From Solibacillus sp. FSL K6-1523 (GTDB lineage Bacteria; Bacillota; Bacilli; Bacillales_A; Planococcaceae): a stretch of 64,000 bases of DNA. Within the stretch, counting starts at the first letter, position 1, and each line of letters begins with the position of its first letter. Below are positions 26,960-35,244 of this stretch, piece after piece. The translations under genes and the position numbers were made by a program. Location of the stretch: contig NZ_JBBOSU010000001.1 of NCBI RefSeq assembly GCF_038005225.1, forward strand, positions 2,468,001 through 2,532,000, written 5' to 3'. The notes under the pieces are model-generated. The model searched no databases and was not told the origin of the DNA. It worked only from the letters and a program-made list of their open reading frames with translations.

Positions 26960-27451
26960 ATGAAGGAATTCGAAAAAATTCATATTCTTTCACAGGAGTT
27001 AATCCCTGTATTTGAAGAATTAGATGACGCAGCGAAGAAAATTATTTTGGAGCATATTGAACGATGTACGCACTGCCATTCTCTCTTTGTAAACCAACCG
27101 AAAGAGGCTGATTCCTATATTCAAATAGAAGAAAGTGAGCCTATTAAAATAAAACCATTAAAAAAATTAGTACAATTTAATCAAAGTCTTAAAGGGATGC
27201 TTTTCATTATTCGTGCTATATTATTGATTTTTATCGTGGGCACTAGTTTATTTTTATTTGATTGGCAATTATCTAGTGATGCAGCAATTGAATATATAAA
27301 GATTACACTTTTCTTGCTTTATTTTCCAAGTATTATCTTTTTGAATGTATTCACCATCGTTTTCTTTAATCGAAAATGGATTTGGGCATCCATTGTATTC
27401 GATATCATCATTATTTTATTTTTTGACACTTTCATAACGATGTTAATCTAA
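26960..27451 (+). CDS. Putative membrane anti-sigma factor (zinc-finger type)
   Basis: A 163-residue protein. The N-terminal cytoplasmic part has HIERCTHCHSLF, the H-x3-C-x2-C zinc-binding anti-sigma motif. Three hydrophobic stretches follow (MLFIIRAILLIFIVGTSLFLF, ITLFLLYFPSIIFLNVFTIVFF, ASIVFDIIIILFFDTFITMLI). It is co-transcribed with the sigma factor it probably holds at the membrane. It ends ten bases before the third gene. Confidence 0.8.
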   Translation: MKEFEKIHILSQELIPVFEELDDAAKKIILEHIERCTHCHSLFVNQPKEADSYIQIEESEPIKIKPLKKLVQFNQSLKGMLFIIRAILLIFIVGTSLFLFDWQLSSDAAIEYIKITLFLLYFPSIIFLNVFTIVFFNRKWIWASIVFDIIIILFFDTFITMLI

Positions 27452-27470
27452 ATAAACAGAGGTGACAAAA

Positions 27471-28130
27471 TTGGCTACAATTATTATTTTAGGCTCATTT
27501 ATCGGTATACTTATTTTCCTTTTTACATTTACAATTTCAAAAATCAATGGCCACTACTACTTAGCCCCTCTCGTAACTTTTGCGATTGCTCTATTTGTTG
27601 TTATTTACAGTATGTTTAAAATCGGTGGCTTTGAAGGTATGGGCTACGGAATAATTGGGGTATGTATTTTAGCCGTAGCAATTATTGGCACATTCCTTTT
27701 ACCTTTTATAGTAAAGACAAGTAAAAAAACTGGGATAAACAAGTTCGACAAATCCATTTTAATTATCGCACCATTGCTATTATTTGCATCTATCATAGGG
27801 ACAATTATTTCCGATGATGGGTACTGGATTATTAATGAGGGATATATAATAGAAAGTAAGTTGTCCGCAACAAGTTACTATTCAATTACCTCAATATCCG
27901 AGGGCAGTAAGAAAGTGAAAATTCAATTAGGTGAAGCGTACGAAGGGAAACAATTACTAATTAAAAAGGTTAAAACGATTGGGAATACCGAAGTGATCGT
28001 CAAAATTGTTGATGATGGGGAACCACAAAAATTACCGTTTATTGAAATTGGGATTAGCACAATTGTTGAACCTTTCGTTGTGAAAACAACTGACGGCGAA
28101 ATTATTGAGTCCACATTTAATTTACGGTAG
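27471..28130 (+). CDS. Membrane protein of the ECF operon, unknown function
   Basis: About 219 residues from the TTG at 27471, six bases after AGAGGTGA; a GTG at 27462 is inside the Shine-Dalgarno. Four hydrophobic segments fill the first 120 residues (IIILGSFIGILIFLFTFTI; LVTFAIALFVVIYS; IIGVCILAVAIIGTFLLPFIV; LIIAPLLLFASIIGTII). A soluble, beta-rich C-terminal part of about 90 residues follows. No family was recognised. Position suggests a sensor or second regulator for the sigma factor. Confidence 0.7.
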   Translation: MATIIILGSFIGILIFLFTFTISKINGHYYLAPLVTFAIALFVVIYSMFKIGGFEGMGYGIIGVCILAVAIIGTFLLPFIVKTSKKTGINKFDKSILIIAPLLLFASIIGTIISDDGYWIINEGYIIESKLSATSYYSITSISEGSKKVKIQLGEAYEGKQLLIKKVKTIGNTEVIVKIVDDGEPQKLPFIEIGISTIVEPFVVKTTDGEIIESTFNLR

Positions 28131-28280
28131 CAATGACTAGCGGGAATTATCTCCCCGACACTAAGCAATATGAAAACCTACTTATTAAATATGCAAACCC
28201 ATTACTCTGTAAGATTAAGTACAAGTAATTGTGTATTAAGTCTTTTTCAATAGTGTTTCTTTTATAATGTTACACATTAA

Positions 28281-28326
28281 AAAAATACACATTAAATGAA
28301 AATTTTAGTGATGTGTTTTTTATTTT
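28281..28326 (+). terminator. Terminator after the ECF operon
   Basis: ACACAT pairs with ATGTGT, extended by A/T pairs, followed by T6. It lies about 150 bases past the last ORF. The 200 bases up to the IS element hold nothing recognisable. Confidence 0.65.
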
Positions 28327-28575
28327 CATTGTCTTTCTATGAAAGGTAAAGGTTGATATACAGCGTTAAGGAATCAGCTGAGTTTGCAAGATTTTATTCA
28401 AAATGTACGCTAGGTTCAGTTTCTTTTGAGCATTGATAAAACCTTGTTATATATAGCTTCAGCCGATTTCGCATAAAAAACTGTATATGTTTGTAGTAAA
28501 GAAAAAACACTTAGAGCATTAATTGATATGCTCCCCATTAGGTAGACAGATTAAAAAATAAAATCTGTTTATCAA

Positions 28576-29271
28576 ATGGGGAGTTTTTTCATGCCTAATA
28601 AATCGTTTACACCAGATGTAAAAATGTTAGTAATTCAGTATTTAGAAGAAGGTCGTTATACTCTTGAAGAAATTTGCACAATGTTTTCTGTAAGCATGAC
28701 TACTCTATATGAATGGCGTGCTCATTATAAATATGGTGGAGCAAAAGCCTTAATTCGACCTGATAAAAATAAGGTGTACTCAGAAGAATTAAAGCAGAGT
28801 GCTGTGGAAGATTATTTAACAAAGAATTATTCCATGTTTGACATCCTCGCTAAATACGGGGTTAGTAGTAAATCAGTATTCAAAAAGTGGTTGAAATTTT
28901 ATACTAGTCATAGTGAATTAAATGATTTGGGTAAAGGAATGAGCCAAACTATGACTAAAGGAAGAAAAACAACTGTAGAAGAACGTATTGAAATCGTAAA
29001 AGCTTGCCTTGCCAACGGTAAGAATTATCAAGAAACTGCAACACAATATGAGGTGTCCTACCAACAAATTTATCAATGGGTACATAAATTTGAACAAGAT
29101 GGCGAAGAGGCTCTTCAAGATCGCCGTGGGCGTAAAAAACCGATAGAAGAGCGGACTCCAGAAGAGGAATTGGGTTTAAAAATTCAACAGATGGAACGTG
29201 AAAATGAACGATTACGTGCAGAAAATTTATTTTTAAAAAAGTTAGCGGAAGTCGAAAGGAGGCGTCGTTAA
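28576..29271 (+). CDS. IS3-family transposase OrfA (helix-turn-helix subunit)
   Basis: A 231-residue protein. The conservative start in context is MPNKSFTPDVKM, with GGGGAG upstream. Several helix-turn-helix units are seen (YLEEGRYTLEEICTMFSVSMTTLYEWR; DILAKYGVSSKSVFKKW; YQETATQYEVSYQQIYQWVHKF). A C-terminal leucine-zipper-like helix, QQMERENERLRAENLFLKK, follows. It binds the element ends. The slippery heptamer lies near its 3' end, so an OrfAB fusion transposase can be made. Confidence 0.92.
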   Translation: MGSFFMPNKSFTPDVKMLVIQYLEEGRYTLEEICTMFSVSMTTLYEWRAHYKYGGAKALIRPDKNKVYSEELKQSAVEDYLTKNYSMFDILAKYGVSSKSVFKKWLKFYTSHSELNDLGKGMSQTMTKGRKTTVEERIEIVKACLANGKNYQETATQYEVSYQQIYQWVHKFEQDGEEALQDRRGRKKPIEERTPEEELGLKIQQMERENERLRAENLFLKKLAEVERRRR

Positions 29272-29297
29272 GTAGAATTCGTATTCAAAACTGTTAT

Positions 29298-30164
29298 ATG
29301 GCGATTCAAGAATTAGCTAAGAATGAAAACTTATCGATCGTTTTATTATGCCAAATCGCAAAGGTATCTCGAGCAGCTTACTACAAATGGTTAAATCATC
29401 AACCTACTGCGCTGGAACTAGAAAACCAACAGCTTGTGAAGTCAATTCAACACTTATATATACAGGTAGATGGAATATACGGCTATCGTCGCATTACGAT
29501 GACCATTAACCGTAAACGCGAAACCGAAGGTTTAAAAAAAGTAAATAAGAAGCGAATTTATCGCCTGATGCAAATTTGTGGTTTGGAGGCGGTTATTCGA
29601 CGTCGTCGAAAAAAGTACCCAAAAGTAAAGCCAGATTATGTGGCTGAAAATGTATTAGCACGTGAATTTACAGCAAAAAAGCCGAATCAGAAGTGGTGTA
29701 CAGATGTTACAGAGTTTAAGTACGGCAATGGGAAAAAGGCTTATTTAAGTGCGATTATTGACCTCTATGATAAGTCCGTTGTGAGTTACGTATTGGGGCA
29801 TTCGAATAATAATGACTTAGTTTTTAAGACGGTAAGACCCGCTATACGAACATTACAAGATAATGAATTTCCTCTTTTACATAGCGATCGTGGTTATCAA
29901 TATACATCTAAAGAATTCAAGCGGATTTTGGATAAAGCAGAAATGATTCATAGTATGTCTAGAGTAGGCCGTTGCATCGATAATGGTCCCATTGAATCAT
30001 TTTGGGGAACATTAAAAGTAGAGAAGTATTATTTATATAAGTTCGATTCGTTTGAAGCGTTAAAGCACGCTATCGATACATACATCAAGTTCTATAACAA
30101 CGAACGTTTCCAAGAAAAATTAAACGGCTTAAGCCCTTTAGAATACAGAGCTCAAGCCGCTTAA
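29298..30164 (+). CDS. IS3-family transposase OrfB (DDE integrase)
   Basis: A 288-residue rve-type integrase. The DDE residues appear in WCTDVTEF, LLHSDRGYQYTS and NGPIESFWGTLKVEKYY. An HTH_21 domain precedes the core (IYGYRRITMTINRKR). The frame stays open upstream to the OrfA slippery site, so it is probably expressed as OrfAB rather than from ATG 29298. It looks intact. Confidence 0.94.
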   Translation: MAIQELAKNENLSIVLLCQIAKVSRAAYYKWLNHQPTALELENQQLVKSIQHLYIQVDGIYGYRRITMTINRKRETEGLKKVNKKRIYRLMQICGLEAVIRRRRKKYPKVKPDYVAENVLAREFTAKKPNQKWCTDVTEFKYGNGKKAYLSAIIDLYDKSVVSYVLGHSNNNDLVFKTVRPAIRTLQDNEFPLLHSDRGYQYTSKEFKRILDKAEMIHSMSRVGRCIDNGPIESFWGTLKVEKYYLYKFDSFEALKHAIDTYIKFYNNERFQEKLNGLSPLEYRAQAA

Positions 30165-30209
30165 ATCATTTTTATTATTTCCACTGTCTACTTGACAGGG
30201 AGCAGTTCA

Positions 30210-30351
30210 AATTTAACATGTTTTAAGTGTTTTATTTTGCCCCAAAACTTTTGTTTGGGAACGTTATTTAGGTTTAGTTATGTATACGTTATAAAACCTT
30301 GTCCTACTCAATCCCTTGTTAAAAAATTTAACTTTGCTAAAGTCTTTCTAA
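30210..30351 (-). pseudogene. Remnant of a lipoprotein-gene 3' end
   Basis: On the minus strand the DNA matches the end of the broken lipoprotein gene at 31514-31858: GAACTAATT at the left, ATAACGTATACATAA at the right, and similar bases between. Stops and indels prevent translation. It lies directly after the stop of the secreted-protein gene, whose stop codon is in the shared GAACTAATT. Confidence 0.55.
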
Positions 30352-31320
30352 TTAGTTCAATGGAACATCAGAGCTACTTACAAAAACATCCCCTTTAAAA
30401 ATACTTCCATCAGATGTGGTAACGATTATTGTATGATCACCAGAAGAAGCATCTGATTGAACCCATGTAGTAGAACCATAAGCGACTAAATTATAAGTTT
30501 GCGTTTGCGTGTAACCACTCTGTTGAATTTGCACCGTTACATTTGTCCCTGTGTTATTTGTAACATGAAATTTATAATCCTTCGAATCTGATGGTTGCGT
30601 CCAAGGCTTTTTATAGATTCCATTTCCTTTAAAAATATCTGTACTAGAAATAATTAAATGGTCTCCTGTACTTCGAAAATCTTCAACAACAGCACTAATT
30701 ACGGCATCTGATTCAATGGTACTTTCATTAGTACGCTCTATAACCTGGATTTCATAGGAAATATCTTTTTTTGATAGTTCAGCACTCTTAGAAGCTAATA
30801 AATCTTCTAATTCCTTTTTAATAATTTCGCTAGATCGGTCTTTAATAATTTCGCTAGATTGTTCATTGGATTTAAGAATTGATATTTTTAATATCGGTTC
30901 AGGTTCAATTGAATGATGGTAAAATTCCATATCGTGATAATTTTTTTCTTGTATATAATCATATACAATACTTGAAACCTCGTCCATAAAACGCTCGTTC
31001 TCAACATCTTGTAAACTCTTTCTAGTAATATCAATGGTGTATTGATTTAAATCATTTTTATTTACATTTTCCTCTAAATACTTTAGCAGTTGTAATTCAC
31101 TTTTAGTTTCACCCATTTCAATGAAAATTATTGACTCTGGGGTTACTGAAAAACTAGATAATTCAAATTCATCCCATGCAGTTTCAAGTACAGAAACAAT
31201 ACGATCCCATCGTTTCTCATCATCATTGTTCGAAGCGAAACTATCATTTTTCTCGACGTCTATATTAATTACTAAGACGATTGCAACAATTATTATGAAA
31301 ACAGAAATAAAATTTTTCAC
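30352..31320 (-). CDS. Secreted protein of unknown function
   Basis: A 322-residue protein from GTG 31320, with GGGGAGG seven bases upstream. An N-terminal signal sequence or anchor (FISVFIIIVAIVLVINI) is present. The middle is charged and helical and contains a duplicated SSEIIKDR/SSEIIKKE. The C-terminal 100 residues look beta-rich, with two related segments, GDHLIISSTDIFKGNG and GDHTIIVTTSDGSIFKGDV. No family was recognised. It probably acts outside the membrane. Confidence 0.7.
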   Translation of the reverse strand: MKNFISVFIIIVAIVLVINIDVEKNDSFASNNDDEKRWDRIVSVLETAWDEFELSSFSVTPESIIFIEMGETKSELQLLKYLEENVNKNDLNQYTIDITRKSLQDVENERFMDEVSSIVYDYIQEKNYHDMEFYHHSIEPEPILKISILKSNEQSSEIIKDRSSEIIKKELEDLLASKSAELSKKDISYEIQVIERTNESTIESDAVISAVVEDFRSTGDHLIISSTDIFKGNGIYKKPWTQPSDSKDYKFHVTNNTGTNVTVQIQQSGYTQTQTYNLVAYGSTTWVQSDASSGDHTIIVTTSDGSIFKGDVFVSSSDVPLN

Positions 31321-31450
31321 TACATTTCCTCCCCTCTGGATCTACTTTACTAAATTAACCCACTACTTTGTTGAACTATTTGTTTTACGTTAGTTGAATA
31401 TAAAACGCACCTAAAAAATAGCATTTCGGTACTTATTGTTAAAAGCAGCT

Positions 31451-31478
31451 ACCCCCCTATTCAATTGAATCGGGGGGT
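31451..31478. terminator. Palindromic hairpin, probable terminator
   Basis: ACCCCCC and GGGGGGT enclose the palindrome ATTCAATTGAAT. On the + strand CCCTAATTTT follows; on the minus strand AGCTGCTTTT. It lies between the secreted protein and the lipoprotein remnant. Confidence 0.55.
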
Positions 31479-31513
31479 CCCTAATTTTCATTTGGGAATG
31501 TTATTAGGTGTAT

Positions 31514-31858
31514 TTATGTATACGTTATAGATCTTGTCCAACGATAACCTTCCAACCCTTTTTTTTGTTTTTCAACAGGGAAAGTAACTTTAGCTAAATC
31601 TCCATTACGAATTAGTTCAACCGTTGTCTCAAACTTAGTTTCATCGACATTTTTAAGCTCTACTATTTTAGTGTCTGTAATATCATCATCGATACTTGAA
31701 TATTGCTCTTTTTGCTCAACTTTATCTGGAAACCTTAAGTCATCAGCATATTTTACCATTGATGTTACATTCTTCGATTCTAAAGCCTGTAAATAATTAT
31801 TTACAAGGTTTGTAACTTCTTCATCAGTGGTTAAAGTGGTTTCATTTGAGCAACCAAA
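31514..31858 (-). pseudogene. Lipoprotein gene with lost signal-peptide start
   Basis: The frame runs from a lipobox-like FGCSNET (Cys codon 31850-31852) through TTDEEVTNLVNNYLQALESKNVTS to the end RWTRSITYT. Upstream in frame there are 12 more codons, then a stop, with no ATG/GTG/TTG plus Shine-Dalgarno. The signal peptide therefore seems deleted or frameshifted. An internal ATG at 31759 would give an 81-residue product without a signal. The body resembles small DUF-type lipoproteins; no name is possible. Confidence 0.55.
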
Positions 31859-32254
31859 GCGTCGTTTGGTAACTATTCTTTTCTTGAAGACATATACAGC
31901 TTAAATCTGACGTGAACACATAATAGATAAAACCATCTTTATATACATTTGAATCAACAAAGTAATTACAACTTCTTCATAAATTATTTGTAATTATATT
32001 AACATATTTCTCAATTATTAGGTGAAATCCTTTTTGAGTTTTTTTGTTCCCAACTTTTTGTCTTTCAACATCAATCTGAAAAGGATAGATGTAAGCAGGT
32101 AACCCCCTTCATCTATCCTCACTTTTTAACCCTATATAATGTGTGACATTGAATTAAATTATTTAGTTATAGAGCTTTATAAACAATTACTTGACTTTTA
32201 ATAAAACACTATCAAGAGTTTGCTTATTTTTTACTCACTGAAAGACCCTAACTA
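31859..32254. other. Intergenic region between lipoprotein remnant and ribH
   Basis: About 395 bases, AT-rich, with no supported gene. It contains a 10-bp perfect hairpin at 32082-32119. Confidence 0.5.
32082..32127 (+). terminator. Intrinsic terminator
   Basis: AGGATAGATG pairs perfectly with CATCTATCCT over an 18-base loop and is followed by CACTTTTT on the + strand. No rightward gene precedes it closely. On the minus strand TTTTC follows, so it could also serve ribH. Confidence 0.6.
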
Positions 32255-32725
32255 CTAAAACATACGATTCAAATTCGCCATTTCGATAGCTGAAATGGCG
32301 CTATCATAGCCTTTGTTCCCTGCTTTCGTTCCAGCACGTTCAATTGCTTGCTCGATGTTTTCAGTTGTGACAATACCGAAAATAACTGGGATTCCTGATT
32401 CAAGTGAAACGTTCGCAATCCCTTTTGCTGCTTCATTACAAACATAATCATAATGCGTCGTAGAACCTCGGATGACCGTACCTAATCCAATAACCGCATC
32501 ATAGTTCCCTGTTGCGACCATTTTTTTGGCGATAAACGGTACTTCAAATGCTCCTGGTACCCATGCAATATCAATATTTTCTTCTGAAACACCGTGGCGC
32601 TTTAATCCATCTAATGCCCCGCTTAATAATTTATCGTTTATAAATTCATTAAATCGGCCAACAATAATGCCAATTTTTAAGTCTGTTCCTACTAATTGTG
32701 CTTCAAATGTTTTTCCCATGTTCAT
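32255..32725 (-). CDS. ribH: 6,7-dimethyl-8-ribityllumazine synthase
   Basis: A 156-residue protein of normal length. [55 protein letters not shown] and [24 protein letters not shown] are classic lumazine synthase motifs, including the catalytic His in STTHYDYV. It joins the RibB product with the ribitylaminopyrimidine and forms icosahedral shells in relatives. Last gene of ribE-ribB-ribH under FMN riboswitch control. Confidence 0.97.
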   Translation of the reverse strand: MNMGKTFEAQLVGTDLKIGIIVGRFNEFINDKLLSGALDGLKRHGVSEENIDIAWVPGAFEVPFIAKKMVATGNYDAVIGLGTVIRGSTTHYDYVCNEAAKGIANVSLESGIPVIFGIVTTENIEQAIERAGTKAGNKGYDSAISAIEMANLNRMF

Positions 32726-32794
32726 ATCCCCTATATTTTTATTTGAGTAGTCGGAATTGTCATACCAACTTTATATTGATCAATATATGCCCCA

Positions 32795-33409
32795 TTATGC
32801 AGAGATGTAATTTTTATTTAAATGCAATGCTAATGCATCAATCGTTATAAATTTTAAATTAAATTTTTTAGCGATTTCCCATAAATCCGGTACGCGCGCC
32901 ATTGTGCCGTCTGCATTCATAATTTCACAAATTACACCGACTTGTGCGGAATCGCAAAGCTTGGCTAAATCAACTGCCGCTTCCGTATGCCCTCTACGTT
33001 CCAATACACCACCGTCTTTTGCAAGAAGTGGAAACACATGCCCGGGACTTCTAAAATCCTCCGCTCGAACATCTTCATCTAGCATTGCCAACATCGTATC
33101 CGAACGCTCAAATGCGCTAATACCGGTCGTTGTTGTTTTATAATCAACACTCACTGTAAATGCCGTTTGATGGACATCTGTATTCATTTGGACCATTGGC
33201 TGTAGTTGCAACTTATCCGCGATGCTTTGTGAAACCGGCGTGCAAATTAAACCGCGCCCATACATTGCCATAAAGTTAATATTTTGTGGTGTCGCATGTT
33301 CACCTAACACTAAAAAATCTCCTTCATTTTCACGGTTTTCATCATCGACTACAATGATGACTTCCCCTGCTTTTAACGCCTCTAGCGCCTCTTCAATTGC
33401 ATGAAACAT
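32795..33409 (-). CDS. ribB: 3,4-dihydroxy-2-butanone-4-phosphate synthase (stand-alone)
   Basis: A 204-residue protein. [14 protein letters not shown] is the metal/substrate loop; [14 protein letters not shown] and [15 protein letters not shown] complete the active site. In most Bacilli this domain is fused to GTP cyclohydrolase II (RibBA, about 400 residues); here the protein ends at the domain junction. AAGGAGTG precedes ATG 33409. It converts ribulose-5-phosphate to the four-carbon precursor of riboflavin. Confidence 0.96.
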   Translation of the reverse strand: MFHAIEEALEALKAGEVIIVVDDENRENEGDFLVLGEHATPQNINFMAMYGRGLICTPVSQSIADKLQLQPMVQMNTDVHQTAFTVSVDYKTTTTGISAFERSDTMLAMLDEDVRAEDFRSPGHVFPLLAKDGGVLERRGHTEAAVDLAKLCDSAQVGVICEIMNADGTMARVPDLWEIAKKFNLKFITIDALALHLNKNYISA

Positions 33410-33422
33410 TTCGGTTCACTCC

Positions 33423-34058
33423 TTAAAATCCGTGTTGTTGTAAAAAATCCATTGATAGGTTATCGGACTGACTATTCGTTAAATGCTGCAAAATATATTT
33501 GCCGATTAAATCGGTTTCAACGTTTACGAGATCCCCTATTTTCTTCATGCCGAATACTGTTTCTTTATACGTATGGGGAATTAATGACACCGTTAAAGTG
33601 GACGTTGTGACATTAAAAATCGTTAAACTCGTACCATCTAACGTAATCGAGCCCTTTACTAAGCAATTTTTCAAAAGTTCTTTCGGCACAGCCAAATCAA
33701 TATAAACTGCATTGGCAACATGACGCTTTTGAAGGATTTTAGCAACACCATCAATATGACCTGAAACGAAATGCCCACCAAATCGACCGTTTGCAGCCAT
33801 CGCTCGCTCTAAATTAACAGCTGAGCCGATTTGTAATTGTTGAATGCTGGATGCTTTCACTGTTTCCGGCATCACATCTACTGTAAAAGCATTCGCCGTA
33901 AATCCTGTAACCGTTAGACAAACGCCATTAACTGAAATACTATCTCCCAGTTTTACATCTTCTAACACCATTTTCGCTTGAATGGTCAACACCATTGCTT
34001 GTAGTGTTGACTTCATTTGTTGAACCGTTCCTTGTTCCTCGATAATTCCTGTAAACAC
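33423..34058 (-). CDS. ribE: Riboflavin synthase alpha chain
   Basis: A 211-residue protein, start GTG 34058 giving MFTGIIEEQGT, preceded by GAGGTGAGAAAG; a GTG at 34067 lies within the Shine-Dalgarno. Two lumazine-binding repeats are visible (GDSISVNGVCLTVT...ANGRFGGHFVSGHIDGVA; KGSITLDGTSLTIFNV). It makes riboflavin from two lumazine molecules. First gene after two tandem FMN riboswitches; ribD and the cyclohydrolase II part are not in the operon. Confidence 0.96.
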   Translation of the reverse strand: MFTGIIEEQGTVQQMKSTLQAMVLTIQAKMVLEDVKLGDSISVNGVCLTVTGFTANAFTVDVMPETVKASSIQQLQIGSAVNLERAMAANGRFGGHFVSGHIDGVAKILQKRHVANAVYIDLAVPKELLKNCLVKGSITLDGTSLTIFNVTTSTLTVSLIPHTYKETVFGMKKIGDLVNVETDLIGKYILQHLTNSQSDNLSMDFLQQHGF

Positions 34059-34082
34059 CTTTCTCACCTCATCCTAAAAAAA

Positions 34083-34313
34083 TAGAAAAAACCCCGACAA
34101 TAGCTCGGAGTTTTGATGAGAGTTATAAAAATGGCATCGTCAAATAAACTTATTTTCATGTATTTTTGAAAAAAGTTGACCATTTTTATTTCCTTCTCCC
34201 ATCCAGACTATACTGTCGGCTTTGGATTCACACCAAATCCTGCTTCTTAAAAGCTCGCGGGCTTAGAATTTCTTCATCACCGCCGATTGGGATTTTCACC
34301 CGACCCCGAAGGA
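34083..34313 (-). promoter_or_regulatory. FMN riboswitch (RFN element), proximal copy with terminator
   Basis: The aptamer at 34191-34313 on the minus strand contains TCCTTCGGGGTCGGGTGAAA, the GGCGGTGATGAAG core, AAGCCCGCGAGC, GATTTGGTGTG and GCCGACAGTATAGTCTGGAT, closing with GAGAAGGA. Its platform is a terminator at 34091-34111 (ACTCCGA / TCGGGGT then T6) just upstream of ribE. FMN binding should favour termination. Confidence 0.95.
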
Positions 34314-34348
34314 AATACATATAAAATTGTAAAGGGTTTTAAGAAAAA

Positions 34349-34592
34349 CAAAAAAACCACATAGAAGATGCTCTACGGGGTGACTAGAAAATTCTCATTT
34401 AGGCATCACGAAATAAACCTTCTTGTAAACGGAAAAAATTACACAAAGGGCTCATAAAACGCCTAACCAATCCTTCTCTCATCCAGACTATACTGTCGGC
34501 TTTGGAATTACACCAAATCCTGCCAAAAAGGCTCGCGGGCTTAGAATTGCTTCATCACCGCCGATTGGGATTTTCACCCGACCCCGAAGGAC
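34349..34592 (-). promoter_or_regulatory. FMN riboswitch (RFN element), distal copy with terminator
   Basis: A second aptamer at 34471-34592 is near identical to the proximal one in all core segments and differs mainly in the variable loops. Its own terminator (34350-34381; ACCCCGTAGA / TCTATGTGGT with one mismatch and one G-U, then T7) lies before the second aptamer. Period between copies is 280 bases. The transcript must therefore pass two FMN checks in series to reach ribE. Confidence 0.95.
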
Positions 34593-34755
34593 TATTCAAC
34601 TATGACGCCCATTATAGCAAACTATTTTTATCATTGCAAAATAAGTTTTGAATCTTTTTTATTTTGCGTAGATGATTGGAACGAATTAGCCTATATGATC
34701 GCGCTATTCATCACTTTCAACTTTTTATCTGCCTAAGCCATATTAATTTCCTTTA

Positions 34756-34782
34756 ATAATTGAAAATGGCCAAGCATACATT
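34756..34782 (+). promoter_or_regulatory. Sigma-E type promoter of yqhV
   Basis: ATA (34756-34758), 16 bases, then CATACATT (34775-34782), which matches the sigma-E -10 form CATACAHT. Predicted start near 34790. The same spacing occurs before the GH18 gene at 35568. Confidence 0.65.
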
Positions 34783-34822
34783 TGACTAAACATAAATTTA
34801 AGATGAAAAAGGTGGTTGATCA

Positions 34823-35086
34823 ATGCAAACTGCACTTATATATATCGTAATGTTACGTATCCTTTCTGGAAGCGTTGATATTATAGCTGCATATATTATG
34901 TTCAAATTAAATGATTTAGAAAAAGCGTTTATTGTGAATTCATCCCTTGCGCTAATCGGACCCATCATTTTCATTATTACGACAGGCATAGGCTTGACGG
35001 GTTTAAGCGATAAAATATCATTAGCAAAAATGATTTGTCTACTTGGTGGTGTGACCTTAATTTTTATTAGTTTACGAATGAAATGA
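34823..35086 (+). CDS. yqhV: YqhV family membrane protein (DUF2619)
   Basis: An 87-residue protein with three hydrophobic segments (LIYIVMLRILSGSVDIIAAYIMF, NSSLALIGPIIFIITTGIGL, MICLLGGVTLIFISL). AAGGTGG precedes the ATG. YqhV homologues lie next to spoIIIA in Bacillus subtilis; here the gene stands alone. The sigma-E-like promoter supports mother-cell expression in sporulation. Function unknown. Confidence 0.75.
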   Translation: MQTALIYIVMLRILSGSVDIIAAYIMFKLNDLEKAFIVNSSLALIGPIIFIITTGIGLTGLSDKISLAKMICLLGGVTLIFISLRMK

Positions 35087-35199
35087 TGGGACAAACCCTT
35101 GCCATATCACAACGTAATCAACAGCATGAATTTGAAATTTCCTAACTCCATAAGGCATTGAAAGTAAGATTGGAGGAAATACGATTTTGGTCTGGAATT

Positions 35200-35238
35200 A
35201 TGAAAACAGCCACTTCATGGAGAATTGGCTATTTTCAT
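35200..35238. terminator. Bidirectional terminator
   Basis: ATGAAAACAGCCA pairs with TTGGCTATTTTCAT with small mismatches. It lies between the ends of yqhV and the convergent 71-residue gene. Confidence 0.6.
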
Positions 35239-35244
35239 TTGATA

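Larger units (their letters stand above)
28524..30209 (+). mobile_element. IS3-family (IS150-like) insertion sequence, copy 1
   Basis: A 1686-bp element with imperfect terminal inverted repeats: left TGATATGCTCCC...GTAGACAG and right, reversed, TGAACTGCTCCC...GTAGACAG. It is flanked by 3-bp duplications AAT (28521-28523 and 30210-30212). Two frames encode OrfA and OrfB, linked by a possible -1 frameshift at A-AAA-AAG (29235-29241). Joining the flanks restores a 16-bp hairpin with the insertion point in its loop. Confidence 0.95.
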
